Part shown: positions 1 through 12,500 of the stretch, in pieces
How positions within the stretch are numbered: the stretch's first letter is position 1
Layout: each line of letters begins with the position of its first letter
Assembly (NCBI GenBank): GCA_025345505.1
Contig: JANVCC010000062.1
Span: 15,654,630 to 15,718,629, forward strand
DNA length: 64,000 nucleotides
Direction of reading: 5' to 3'
Origin: Todiramphus chloris collaris
Lineage: Eukaryota; Chordata; Aves; Coraciiformes; Alcedinidae
The notes under the pieces: model-generated
Seen by the model: only the letters and a program-made list of their open reading frames with translations
Databases searched by the model: none
Told to the model about the DNA's origin: nothing
Program-made: the position numbers and the translations under genes

Positions 1-3000
1 TTAATTATCTCTCTGAGGAGAAGATTCCCTGCTGCTAGCTGATTTTCTTTGACAGGTTGAACAAAAGTCTGAGTGACATCTGGTGGCTAACATTCCCTGT
101 ATTTCTCTTGCTATTGTTATGTAAATGGAGAGGATGGGGGTTGATTCTAGCTTCACCATCACATGTTTCTGCTGACAGAGGGAGGTCATCTTGCATCCTT
201 CTGTATGTGATCCTTCTGACTGAGACATCATCAGAACATGGAGCTGACATCTGGATTGACTTTGACTACAATCTGGGAAAAGGATGGAATCATTTGGTGT
301 TGCTAGTGCACTCTTTTGGTCATAATTAAGAAATGTTGAAGCTAAATATAGAAATCTTTGCAGTTTTTTCCTGGTAATTAGAAGGAATGCAAAAGTTTTT
401 CATGCTGAGGTCTAGCCACTATGTCTAGACGTAATTGTCCAAGTGTTGTTGCCTTTACCTAACAGTTTTTCAGATTGCTTTTGGATCTCTGAAGATGTCA
501 GCAAAGAGGACATACAGATGCCAATAGCTGTGCCTTTAGGTACAGTTTTGGTGTTTTGTGAAACCTTGTTAGCCGTGGCAGGACATGATCTGAATGTAGG
601 CTTCTCCCAGTTCTGTTGGCTAAAAGGGAAAGGTTGTGTTAGGGGGCTTTTGTAATCCTGGAAATGTAGGCTCTGGTATTTTTTTCGATGGACTGAATGG
701 AACCTATAATGAGTGCAAAAGACATGTTTGTGCCAGATCATAAACATGGATGTAGAAACTGTCTGTTTAGGGATGAAAATGGAGAATTTGTGGTCCTCGA
801 AGGCAGGCTATGGCAAAATCACTGTCCCACTGGTCAGCATTTTCACCACCTCTGACAGAACACTATGTGAAAACAGGCAGTGACTATCTACGTGCAGGCT
901 GAGTAGAATATTTTATACTTATTTCTAATATCCCAGAGGGATTCTTTTCTTCACTGAGGGTGGGTGGGAGACAAATAGCTGTGCTGCTGTTGTGTGGTCT
1001 AGGAGTGCCTGATGCTGATGAGCATCACGTGAGTAAGCAGTAGAATCATAACTGTGTCTTTTCCAGTTTTTATGTTACTGGAAGGTGGTGAGTTCATCTG
1101 AGATCTGGACTGTGGAAAATAGCATTCTGACTGCTGGTATTTCACTGATTAAAGCAATTATGACATCTGATTTTTGTTCTACATCAGTTTAGGCTCTCGT
1201 TATGAAACACCCTGCATCAATACGTGGCTATCTTTTGTTTAATTTTCCCTTTCTTAGTGCTGGGACTGTGTAAGAGAGAGGCAACATTGGGAATTAAAAG
1301 ACCTGCCAGATTTTATGGATAACACAAATTTCGGACTCCCTTTAAAGGCTGAACGTGGACTGTTTGGAAATGGAAGTTTCTGTATTGATCATAAGTCAAT
1401 ACACAAGGATGATAGCAAATCTGAAGCTTATTATTTCCTCATTTTCTCTATTCTGTTTCCAACTTGAAATGCATGTGAGTTGTGCTTCAAGTAATTTTGA
1501 ATAATATATTGGGTTTATATTTTATAGAAAATAAATAGTAGATCCTATAGACTGTAGATTTGCCCTGAAGATTTAAACAAGCACAAAATAACTGATATCC
1601 AGGACTGTCTGCATTCTGCTTCCTCTATATTGTTCTGGTTCTATCCTCAATTCGAAGCAGAATTCCCATTTGCTAGTAAAAGTATTCCACTCAGTCTGCA
1701 AGTAAATGTAGGTAAATGTTTTTAATCTGGATTTTTTTGACACTAACAGCTCTTTATTGAGAGGCTGGTACTGTTGACCAGTGTGCTCTTGCTTTGTTAA
1801 TGCCTAACCTCTTAAGGGACCCAGATCTGATATCACTGTTCCTCAGAAAGTATTCATTGAATCACAGTGTCAGTATGTCAGATTTCAGCCAGCTTCTTGA
1901 TAAACTTATTCACCAGTTCTTTGAAGATGAAGGTACTTCCTAGAGTGGCAAAGAATGTTAGAATCTGTCCATAGAGTAATTGCAACTCCTGCTCGGGTGA
2001 ATTCAGGTGTTTCAAAGGCCCTGCCAAACGTGATGAGGTCGAGTGTTTTGGATGACACGTTTCCTGTCAGAGGATGATTCTTTTTGATGATCCAAAGGCC
2101 TCAGGTGCATTCTGCTTTTGGTTTTGTTATTTCTGTTCACGCAAGGAAAACCTCGCGTGTCCTAGTAATAGTCTTTATTATTGTCTAAAAGTAGTTGTTC
2201 GCAAGAATAAGATCAGCATAAGTGTCTCAAAATTGTCATGGGTGGCTAAAATAGAAGAGGAAATAAAAGCGTAAGGAGCCTCAAGGTACGCTGAACTACG
2301 AGAAAGAAAAAATCTCAGAGAGAAAAGCCTGATGTTCTCATAGCTAAAAAGTGTCTAGTGGTTTTGAGTTTTACCATTCAAGCATCCCATTTGCAACACT
2401 CTTTTGAAGGGCCTGATTTTATGGACTTCTTTTGAAGTGGGTCTTGCTAATGCCTCACCTTAGGTACCTGGCATCGCTAGACACTGTGGCTCAAGGCACC
2501 ATGCAACAGGGAAACTCAAGTGGTGGCCCACGTGCCATCTGCTAGCCCATGGCAAATGCAAGCTCATTTCTACTTAGTTTAGCTCACAGAGAAAGAGATT
2601 TCATCTAAGCTGAATGACTAAAGATTTTCTCTAGTATTACCCTGCTTCTGTGGATAGTGCAGGGGCCGCCTGGAAAGAAATAACTCCTTGATTTTTGGCT
2701 GTTTGATTTGATCTTTAAGCCAGCAGGTTAGTAAGTGGCAACGTGGAAAGCCTGTTGGGCATGCCCGGGCAGGGGGTGTAAGTGCACACATTTTAGAATC
2801 ATTATGTTTAAGAAATCACTAAGCATGAGATGGCGTTTTCATGCATGCCATATGAAGAAGGTGCTAAAACGTGTTGCTGAGGATACAGAGAAAGGTTTTC
2901 TCTAAGACAATTGTTGCATTGTCTCTTCACGTTCTCCTTTAGCTGCGGTCAGTGCTAGTCTTGCTGTCAGTTCAATGCGTTGTGAAGTTGTTTGCTCATT

Positions 3001-3460
3001 TTGAATCAAAAAGCTTTGTGCCGCTTCCCTTGTTGTTCTCGCTGTGAAACTAAGCAATGAAGTTTAAATAGAAAGAAGAACGCTCTTAATACCTACAGAA
3101 ACTTGTTAAAAATTAACTTTTGTTTCTGAGTTATGATACAAACAGGATAAGCCAGTGTTAGAAAGGAAAAATGGAGCCAATAGAGAGAGTTTCTGATTAT
3201 AATAGCTTGTTTCTGTTTAATATCATTGAGCAGGATGAGGTTTTGCAGAGTTTCTCATGGAAATAGCATCCACAGTACTAAACTGATTACCTCATTCTTA
3301 GTACCAGTGCCAAGCACTTAGCCCCACAGTGAACACACGGGGTTGATTTTCAACATGAAACAAGCCAGAAGTGTGGAATGACATTTTGAGGTGACAGTTA
3401 TGGTTCTATTGCCTGTAATTAGCACCTCTTAACATGCAAACCTGCCTGTGCCTTTTCCAG
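1..3460 (+). other. LRBA intron (3' part)
   Basis: No coding exon was recognised. The exon that should precede exon A in LRBA is not visible, so it lies before the window. The sequence is AT-rich and unique-looking, with no clear mobile element. Confidence 0.7.
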
Positions 3461-3550
3461 GCTGTTGAAGCTCAAATACGAAGCTTTGGACAGACCCCTT
3501 CCCAACTGCTCATAGAACCACATCCTCCAAGAAGTTCTGCCATGCAGGTG
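3461..3550 (+). CDS. LRBA: LRBA coding exon A (end of BEACH domain)
   Basis: Ninety bases encode 30 residues from [11 protein letters not shown] to SSAMQV. The acceptor is CCTTTTCCAG and the donor GTGAGT. The donor at 3,551 is preferred over the GTGGTG three bases earlier because the next exon then continues [11 protein letters not shown] as in the family. The exon ends in phase 0. The residues are the last helix of BEACH and the start of the linker to the WD40 domain. Confidence 0.95.
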
Positions 3551-6500
3551 GTGAGTACCATGTTAACTCTTTGTGCCCTGCCTTTTGGTTCACTTCCTTC
3601 AAAGATACAGAACCAGACCCTTTGCTTCATTCTTGTGTGGTTGTGGGATTGTGTTAACTGGAAACACCAGATGAGTTGTGATTTTGTAGGACTGGGAGTG
3701 TATGCAGTGCTTAACTGCATCAATAAATTGTATTTATTTTATTTATTGCTGAAAAGATTGTATTGATTTCTAGTACAGGCCTTTTTTTGTCGGTGTATTC
3801 TAAGAACACTTCATCAGTTGATTTTGTTAATACCATACCTGTACAGGTGAGAGCCAGTCATCACAGAGACAATTTAGTTAATCTTTGGCAGATTCCCCAA
3901 GAAGCATGGATTTAGGAGGTGGAACTTCCTTGTCTTTTCCCCCAGGCATAGGTTTTCCCCTAAACCCAGGATTACTGGGAATTCATGAGCTGAAACTTTA
4001 CATAGCAAAGAATGTGACTAAATGTGTTTTGCAGTAAAGCCAGGGTGATAAAATCCAGGCAGTGAGTATTAACATGCTTTCCCTTTTACCTCTACTTGTG
4101 TCTAATATAATTTTATTATTCAAACTATTATTATGTTACTGATTACTTTCCATATCATGTTGTGCGCAGTTCTTGGGTCTGAAATATCATTTATGTGGTC
4201 CCAGATCCAGAACTCTGACAAGTAGAGTAAATGGTCTGCTAATTCACAGGTTTGTCAAAGGCTACATTCCCTCAGTGTTAAGATGGACATTGCACTCTGA
4301 CAAAAAAAAAGCCATTTTCAGGTACATCCTGTGAGACTCACATCCCAACTGCAGCAGACCAAGGTTGTTGCATTAAAAACATATCTCAAGTGTAAGGCTT
4401 TTAGAAAAATTGCACAAAAATCTGAAGTGTTTCCAAATTATCTTACACACCTTTATGATCTAGGAGTCCAAGAAATGCAAACATCCTTGTCAAGCTGAGC
4501 TACTAGTCTTTCTCAAATGTGTCATGTGTTGTACATGGGACTTGCTCGTCTGTCTGTCCTACCATCCCCACCACCTTTTCTGCAGCCAATACTACACTTG
4601 GACAGCTGTGCTGTAGATGTGCTCCTGCCTTGGGATCTCATGTACTGGGTGGACAGAGTTGATTGTGCTGATTGTGACCCCTCCCAGAGTGTCTCGGGGC
4701 TGCAGACCACTGCAGTGACTGGTGTGTGCAACCCACTGGGCTCTCTCTCTCAGAAGATGTTGGGGAGCCCAAGTGCCCTCAGCATACAGCTACATGGCAT
4801 ATATGTGTCCATCTGTCATGCTGCCATGCACTAGGCCCTTGTCCTAATTTAGAGGGATTTCTTTCAGGAAGAGGAGCAACTTGAGAAATCAATTTGTGTT
4901 TGTCAGACCCATTGTTACATAAATAAATGTGATGCCAGGAAGCAGTTTGTGGCTTTATCGTAATATTTTTCATGACACTGAATTAGTAAAGATTTAGTAT
5001 GGAGTGGAAAAAGCTAAATTCTCTGAAGTTAGTTATTTCTAACTTCTGTGGTTTTTTGGGCTGAGGTACACATGGGAAAAAAAACCCTTAGTTCTCCACT
5101 AGCTTTGATGAGTTGTGTGGTTATTAACCCGTGATTTTACAATACCACTCCAGAGTGGCTTTACAAGTTGTACTCCTGGAGCTGAAACAGAGCAAGGCTG
5201 TTTCTCCTGTCCCAGTCTCAGCTTCTTTCTCGTCGCTTCATTTTGTGCTGCCAGCCGCGTGCGCCTGGCCGGGGCCACCTCGCATGCTGCCACGTGCCGT
5301 GGGAAGCGCGCAGCCCATAATATGCACCAGGTGTAGTAATTAGCAGGCGCACGAAGGCTGCCTATTTGTCTGGGCTTGCTGCTGTTGCCGTATCCCCTTG
5401 TGTCTGCAACCATCAGATAGCTGGATTTAATTGAGGCCGCATCAGATGAGGCATTACTGACACCTTTAATTGAATGAGCATCCAGGGAGGATTAACTCAT
5501 AATATTGATTGGCTTTTAGCCACTTGCTCGGAAGGGTGTCTGGGTAGCTTATTAGTTGCTTTTATTTACACCTTTATGCAAAGACTGTAAATAGGAATTC
5601 ATAGAGCAATATGTTTTTCTAAGTACTCTTAATAACTTTTTAAAAAGGAGCGATAATAAAAATGCAAATGTATTTAATTTTTTTATTGGTTCTTTATAAG
5701 TATGTATTAAATGTATGCACTTGCATGCACATATATGTAATGAAATATTGCAGGTGGAAGATAGCCAGGAACACTTCGTTAGTGTGCTAATTCAGTTATT
5801 AGAAAATTAGAAATATTAGAGCAGTGTGGCTACTGGTGACTAGGATGGTGGTATCGTTGCATCTCAGTCGAGTTCTCTCTTTCAGGTACACCACACAATC
5901 ACAAATCCATTAAGTGTTGCTTTTCCTCCTTCTGTTTGATATCCACATTTAAGATCCTTGATATTTTGTTTCAACATCTGTGATATTGTTAGAGAGCTTG
6001 GTTCAAAAGTTATTAAACTTTTCAACTTACTACATGAAAAAAAATGAAAAAAAATATTGTGTTGAGAATGAGGGTCTGGATTCATTCCGTCCCTTTAGTA
6101 TTTCTAGAAACAATGCAGGACAGTATCTGTAATCACGTCCACTTTATATTCTTTACAACTGTCTTTAATTATGTTTGTCCTTTGAAACACATTTGCAGTG
6201 AAGTCTTCTACTTTGCATTCATAAATCTTGGGTTTGTACACCAGGAATATATACAGCACATATATCGTGTGTGTGTGTGTGTATCTGTTTATTTTAATGT
6301 GCTTTCATGTTCTCATCTGGCTTGTAAAGGATTGCAGTCTGCCAATTTAATGCAACTTGAGACAGTCTTTGGGAGGCAGGAATTTCTATGATCACTTTTT
6401 TTTTTTTTCTTTTGTTTTGTTCCCTCCTAGTGTGGTGTTGCTTCCCTTGACATCCTATCTATGCAGATATGAAGAATTCTTTTGGCAGAGATAGATTATT

Positions 6501-9500
6501 GGAAACTTTTAGTTTAATCTGCTATGGTCTGTAGCAAAGTTGGTATACAAACACAACACGCGCACACACACCATCGTTCAACAAGGCCCTCAAATTAATA
6601 GTGTGCAAGAAGGATTTTCTACCTAAAATAGTTGTTTCTACAAGCCTGTCCTCTATTACTGCGTTTGCTTTTCACTGCAGCTGCTATTGGATCTTGTGTG
6701 TTTTAATCCAATCTTCCTTCTCTTGTCCTGTCTTCTCCTCCCCCTGTTTTCTTTTCCCGTGTATTTGGGTTCTTGTTGTGTGCACTCAACAGTATCTCCT
6801 CCTGCAGAGTCCGTTGATGTTCACAGACCAAGCTCAACAGGATGTTATCATGGTTCTAAAGTTCCCATCCAACTCCCCTGTCGCTCACGTAGCAGCCAAC
6901 ACCCAGCCTGGTCTGGCCACTCCTGCTGTGATCACAGTTACTGCAAATAGGTTATTTGCTGTAAACAAGTGGCACAATCTTCCTGGTAAGTAAGTTCAAG
7001 TAAGTAGCATAAGAATCGAGCAGTATTCCTACTGTCTGGTCTTTCAGAATTTGCTGCAGAACTGTTTAAATCTCAGGTGTGAAGAGTGTATCCTGTTCAC
7101 TGACACAGCGTGTTCTTCACATGTGGACATAGTCTCTCCTTAAAAGGTGATCTGAACTACTGATTAACAGGAAAACCTTGCACACCAAAAAACCTTGTAG
7201 CACACAAGGAAAACCTTGTAGCACACCAAAGGTTTGTAATAACAGTGTATCACTTTCCAGGCCATCAGGCACTATGCAGGAAAGCAAAACCAGTATTATC
7301 AGTATTTGATCATCATAAAGTCACACTCTTCCTCTTGAATTTGTTTTTCAGTCAGATGGAAGCTTGAACCAAATCATATCAAAGAAAAGTTTTAAAGCAT
7401 GTAGAACTTGCCTAAAACCTTTTCTGCCACCTTTTCCTAGTTGATTATGAACACCATATTCTGATGTTGAAGCCGCTCAACAAGAATTAGAAAATAAAAT
7501 ACATGGCAAGTCTGTATCTTCTGTAACTTAAAGCATCCCAAAGTTATTAGCTGCTTATGTATTTGCCAATATGAAAAGAAAACAACGTATTTGCACAGCA
7601 GCCAATCAAATTAATTTTCCTTCAAAACTGTGTTGGACTTGAGAATATACTCATCCTGTTTTCCATTGTCATGTTCTCTACTCTTAAAGGCACTCATCCC
7701 CCTTTCCCTGACTGTGACAGTCTTAGGCCCAAGCCCTGAAAGGTAGTTTATCTCAGTGCTGTGTAGTAAAACTGACCAAAGGCTTTTCAAGTAAGGGAAG
7801 AGTAACACCAGAGTAACACTCACATTACTGAAATTCCTACTAAGAAACCTGGACCTTGATTACATTTTGAAAAAAGCCAGATGACTCCCCCACTTTTGCC
7901 TAATTCTTACAAATTACCTCTCACCGCTGTACAAATAGAAACATCAATGTATTAGTTTACCCACCCGAGAAATCTTTTAAAAGAAGGTGGGGAAGGGAGG
8001 CTTGTCTAGATAACAAGTTGTGAGCAAGAACTATTTACAGGGAACTTGGCATTTGTTTGAAATGAAGATGGAAATAGTCTCTTATACCTTGGGTATGTGA
8101 CCTTGGGCATATATTATTCAAAGCTTTTAAAAAATAGCCTTTGTGGACAGACCACACTCATGGGAAAAGAGGAGGTTCTAAGGTGGCAGGAGTTGGTTTT
8201 GAGTTCCTCTTAGGTCTGCTGGTTGATGATCTCTGAGCAAGCAACCAATCACTGAGCATAGTAATCAGCTGTTGTAAGTTGACAGATTTTGTTCTTTCCC
8301 TCACCCCTGAAAGGAAGAGCAGTAAGCCGTGCTTTTGAGTCACCATTTTTGTTTGTTCAGAAGCATTTTAAACCTGTTTTGCCTTTACAAAGGGCTCAAG
8401 AAAACCTACAGCTGAAAACAAACAAAAGGCAACTAAACAAAAGCAAAACCCAGTAAAAACACACCCAACAAAACCCCATCTCTTGGAGAGCACACTGATC
8501 AGCTGCAGGCTGTTTATGGGGTGCTATGCTTAAGATATCTGGGTATGGACTCCTGGGACAAGTCTTCACTATTGTTGCCTTCAACTTTTATACCAAATGG
8601 GATGTGCTAGGATTAGACCTGGGCAGGTGCCATTACTACTCCATATCTCCTCCTGTGGGCTTAACATTATCTTTACTAATGAGGCATCATGATGAAAAAG
8701 TTAAGTCGCCAGGTGACCGGTTGTGACTAATGTGTAATTAAAAGTGTCATTCCTGCTCTCGTACGTGAGTTTGGTGTCTTTGCTGATGTCTCACGGCACT
8801 GGTACCCAACAGGGTGTCTCTGTTTTGTCGCATGGATTTCACGTTTTGTTCTGTGGTAGTGTTTCATTGCAGCAGAACTTTGACTTCCCAATTACTCGCT
8901 AAATCCTTTTACTGATACTAATTTTTATGGTAAGCCATGGCTAGTAGATAGGAAAAAACCCTTGGTTTAATTTTTCAGCCAGTAATTTTGTTCCACTTCC
9001 AAGAATGTGTTGTGGGCTATTTTGAGGGGAGGAAGGGGGGGAGTTTGCTTGCTTGCTTGCTTGGTTTTAGTGAGGCGGGGGGGCGGGGAAAAAGGCTTTA
9101 TTTTTTTAACACTGAAGGAAAATTCAGGAGGTAAACATTTCACTGGTATGGCAGGTGCCCAGATGAAATGTGGGTTGTTGGAATTATATATTTACTTATA
9201 TGCAAACTTCCAAATAAATGGGGTTTGGTGATGGTTGAACCCTTAAATACTGGATGGCTATGATATTTCTCTGTCTGCATCATAAACTGACTTCTTTAAA
9301 AAAAATGTCCTTTGTGCTTCATTTGTTCAAAGCAGTGCTTGAAAAAGTAAAGAGGAAAATAGTATTTGCTACAGTCAGCAGATGGTTGTCACATTTTGTT
9401 TTCAGTGCTCTTTACCACTTAATTTTGTTTTGTTGCGACAGGAGAGGTTGCCAGTAAAGCATCTGCTAGAGCTTATGGCTCAGGACCGGAGCTGCTGCTG

Positions 9501-12500
9501 GTGGCATACATTCAGAACACACTAATCTAAAATAAATGTTTAATAAGCAGCCTGTGAAAGCACCTGGAATTTTTTTTTTTTATTATTTCTTCTTTTAATT
9601 CAATTGATGCAGAAGAATCTTGGATAGTTAAAAACGGACGTAGCTTTGATTTGTAAAATGTGTGTGGCTTCATGTATTTAAAAATGCAGAGTTTTAAAAT
9701 CTTCTTTCCTGAATTCCAGCTCATCAAGGTGCTGTACAAGACCAGCCTTACCAGCTGCCAGTGGAAATCGATCCTCTCATAGGTCTGTCACTTCCTTCTC
9801 TCTTTGCGATTCATTAAGCTCTGTATGGTGGCCCTGAAGTGTAGATTACGGTTGTTTTTCACTTGCTGGTTGCTGGGAATGGAATTTTCCTGATAAACCA
9901 TTTGCATGCAAATTGGAATGCAATGAGCTGTGGCTATGCTGGTATTTCATCAACTCCCCCTCGTTGGTTTGCCTAATTTGAACAGGCCTAGGACGCGTGT
10001 CAGTGAAAATTAATATGGATGCTGTAATAATGTGTGATTGAGAATGTGCATGAAGTACTGTCAGGATAATATTGGATCTTTTCATCACTCAGACTTGTTG
10101 ATGAGCAGGAGCGAGGCACGTTGTGATGAATTGGTGCACTGGTAATGTGATGGAGCTCCTTTGCTGAGGAAATTTTCATAATAACAGTAGGGTTCTTAAC
10201 TGCACCGTGTTGTGAAAAATAAAACCATGGTGCCAGGGTTTCATCATTAAGGGAGATCAATCCTTTCTTCATAGGCCCTGCTGTTCAGGCTGAGGGGATT
10301 AATGTGTAATTGCAAAGTGGTTTCAAAGTTGAAATATATTGCCCGCTCTGGTTTAGTATTGAGATATTAGTATTCATTTTTCAAGAGGATTGCATCTTTT
10401 GATCAGCTTCACTGGTTAAATTTGTGTATGCTTTTCTTTTATTAAAAAGGGGTGGAGGAATGTCTCTCTTTTTTATTTAATGACTCAGTGTAATAGATTC
10501 AATTAACGAGTTTTTACTACAGATGTTTATTAGTTTATATACAGCTGATTTTCCCATTAGCATGATTACAGTTTGGTCAGTTCTTTCATTACAGACCCAA
10601 CTTTGGGGAGTGCCTACCTAGACTAGAATGCAGGAGCCTGTAGCATGGTACATGGAACCTTAAATGTGATTTAAAACCCAAACAAACAAAAAAACCCCAA
10701 CTCAAACAACCTAACCCCAAAAATACCACCTAGTTGTAGGACAGTTCACAGGAACAAAGACACCAGAATTCCCCACCCCAAGTCTGTTAGACTTCATACT
10801 TAGCTCTGGGTTTCCATTGCCCATTTCAGGATGGTGGCTTCAGTGAAAAAGAAGTTAAGTGGCCGATGATAAAAGCATGGAAAAATCAGAGCAAAACTGA
10901 TCTTGCCTGGATAGATTGGAATGACAAGTCTTGTCAGCCAGTGAGAATTAACTTCAAAACTAATACACATATCACAGGAGGAACTTCACTGTATCAGTCT
11001 GTAGATACAGACTGTGGCTGTGTAGTCGGTTTGCTGGGTGAGCTTCCTGATCATTCAGCCAGGAGCAGCATGGGCACACTAAGCCATTTTAGAGAGCTGA
11101 TAAAATGAAAATGCTTTTCAAAAGTTTTTTAAATCAATTCCCATCTAAATAACACGATTCTTGAAATGAGAAGGATGTGTGCTCTAACTCTCCTTTCCTT
11201 CCTGAAATAGATTTTATATTATATTTTATTCTGGAGGAGACTGAGAGGGGATCTTGTTAATGGTTACAAATATCTGCAGGGTGGGTGTCAAGTGGAAGGG
11301 GCCAAGCTTTTGTCAGTGGTGCCCTGGGATAGGATGAGGGGCAGTGGGCACAAGCTGGAACACAGGAAGTTCCACCTCAACATGAGAAGAATCTTCTTTA
11401 CTGTGTGGGTGACAGAGCCTGGACCAGGCTGCCCAGAGAGGTTGTGGAGTCTCCTTCTCTTACTCAGAAAATGTTTGGAGTGGGAAATGGGTATTCTGCT
11501 TTAAAACTTACTACCAAGCAGATCTTAAAAATATAAATAAACATCCCAGCAAAAACCTCAAAAATCACATTAGTCTGATGATTTCTTCACATACAGTGAA
11601 TAGCATTAGGAAGGAAAATTTTTTTTTTTTACTTTCATATGCATTTTTCATAATTTGAAAACTATAATTCCATTTTCTGTCTTAACTTTACAAAGTACTT
11701 CTGTTTGGTGTAAGTACCTTTAAAAATTAATGTTCGTAGTTCTGAAAAATGGTTTCATATTCTCTTCATACACCAGCTCTCAAATCAGCTTTGTCATTAC
11801 ATTGGACATAGTTGAAAAGGTTTAAGGCTTTCTTTGTCACTGTTAAGTAGCATCGCTGGGTACAAGTAAGTAATTATGTAGATAATATTAAAGGTTTTTA
11901 ATTGTGGCTAGACACATTTACCTAGAAACGGCACCTAAGAGGACCACAAAATTACACTTTTATGGTTATAGCAGGAATCTTGTTGCTGTCTTAGTCATAA
12001 GGAGGGCTTCCTGCGGTCCTCAGTTTCCAGTTGCACAGAAAGATGTAAACCAGCACTGTCTAATAGGACATAGATCCTAAACCTCTTGTTGAGGTGAAAG
12101 TTTTTGAAGGTCTTATCCCCACTGAATGTGTCAATCGGCATGTTTGTTGAGGAGTTTATTTGCCTCTATTTTGCCATACAGAACGCTGCACTGTGCGTTT
12201 ATAATGCGTTGTTGTGGCTCTTTAAGTGGTCCCAAGAGCACTCAAGGCCCCGTTGTGTGTTACCTGCAGATCGAGCAGCAATAACTTGCTATATTATTTT
12301 TTACCCATATGGCTAAGACAGTATCAACATGTTAAATATAGCAAAAGGATTTGACACAGAGTAAATGGAATTACCCCAAGGCTTGGGGGACAGCTAAACC
12401 ATGAGAATGGAAAGAAGAAGAAGAAAGAGTAAAGAAGAGCACAAGAGCAGGACAGAGGCAGGTCTGGGGTACCACCTGAAAATTAAAGTAATGATGCAGC

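Larger units (their letters stand above)
3551..6807 (+). other. LRBA intron A-B
   Basis: The intron is 3.26 kb. It contains a short GC/CpG-rich patch followed by a TAAT-rich block (5,230-5,560, listed separately) and a GT dinucleotide run. No exon was recognised. Confidence 0.85.
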
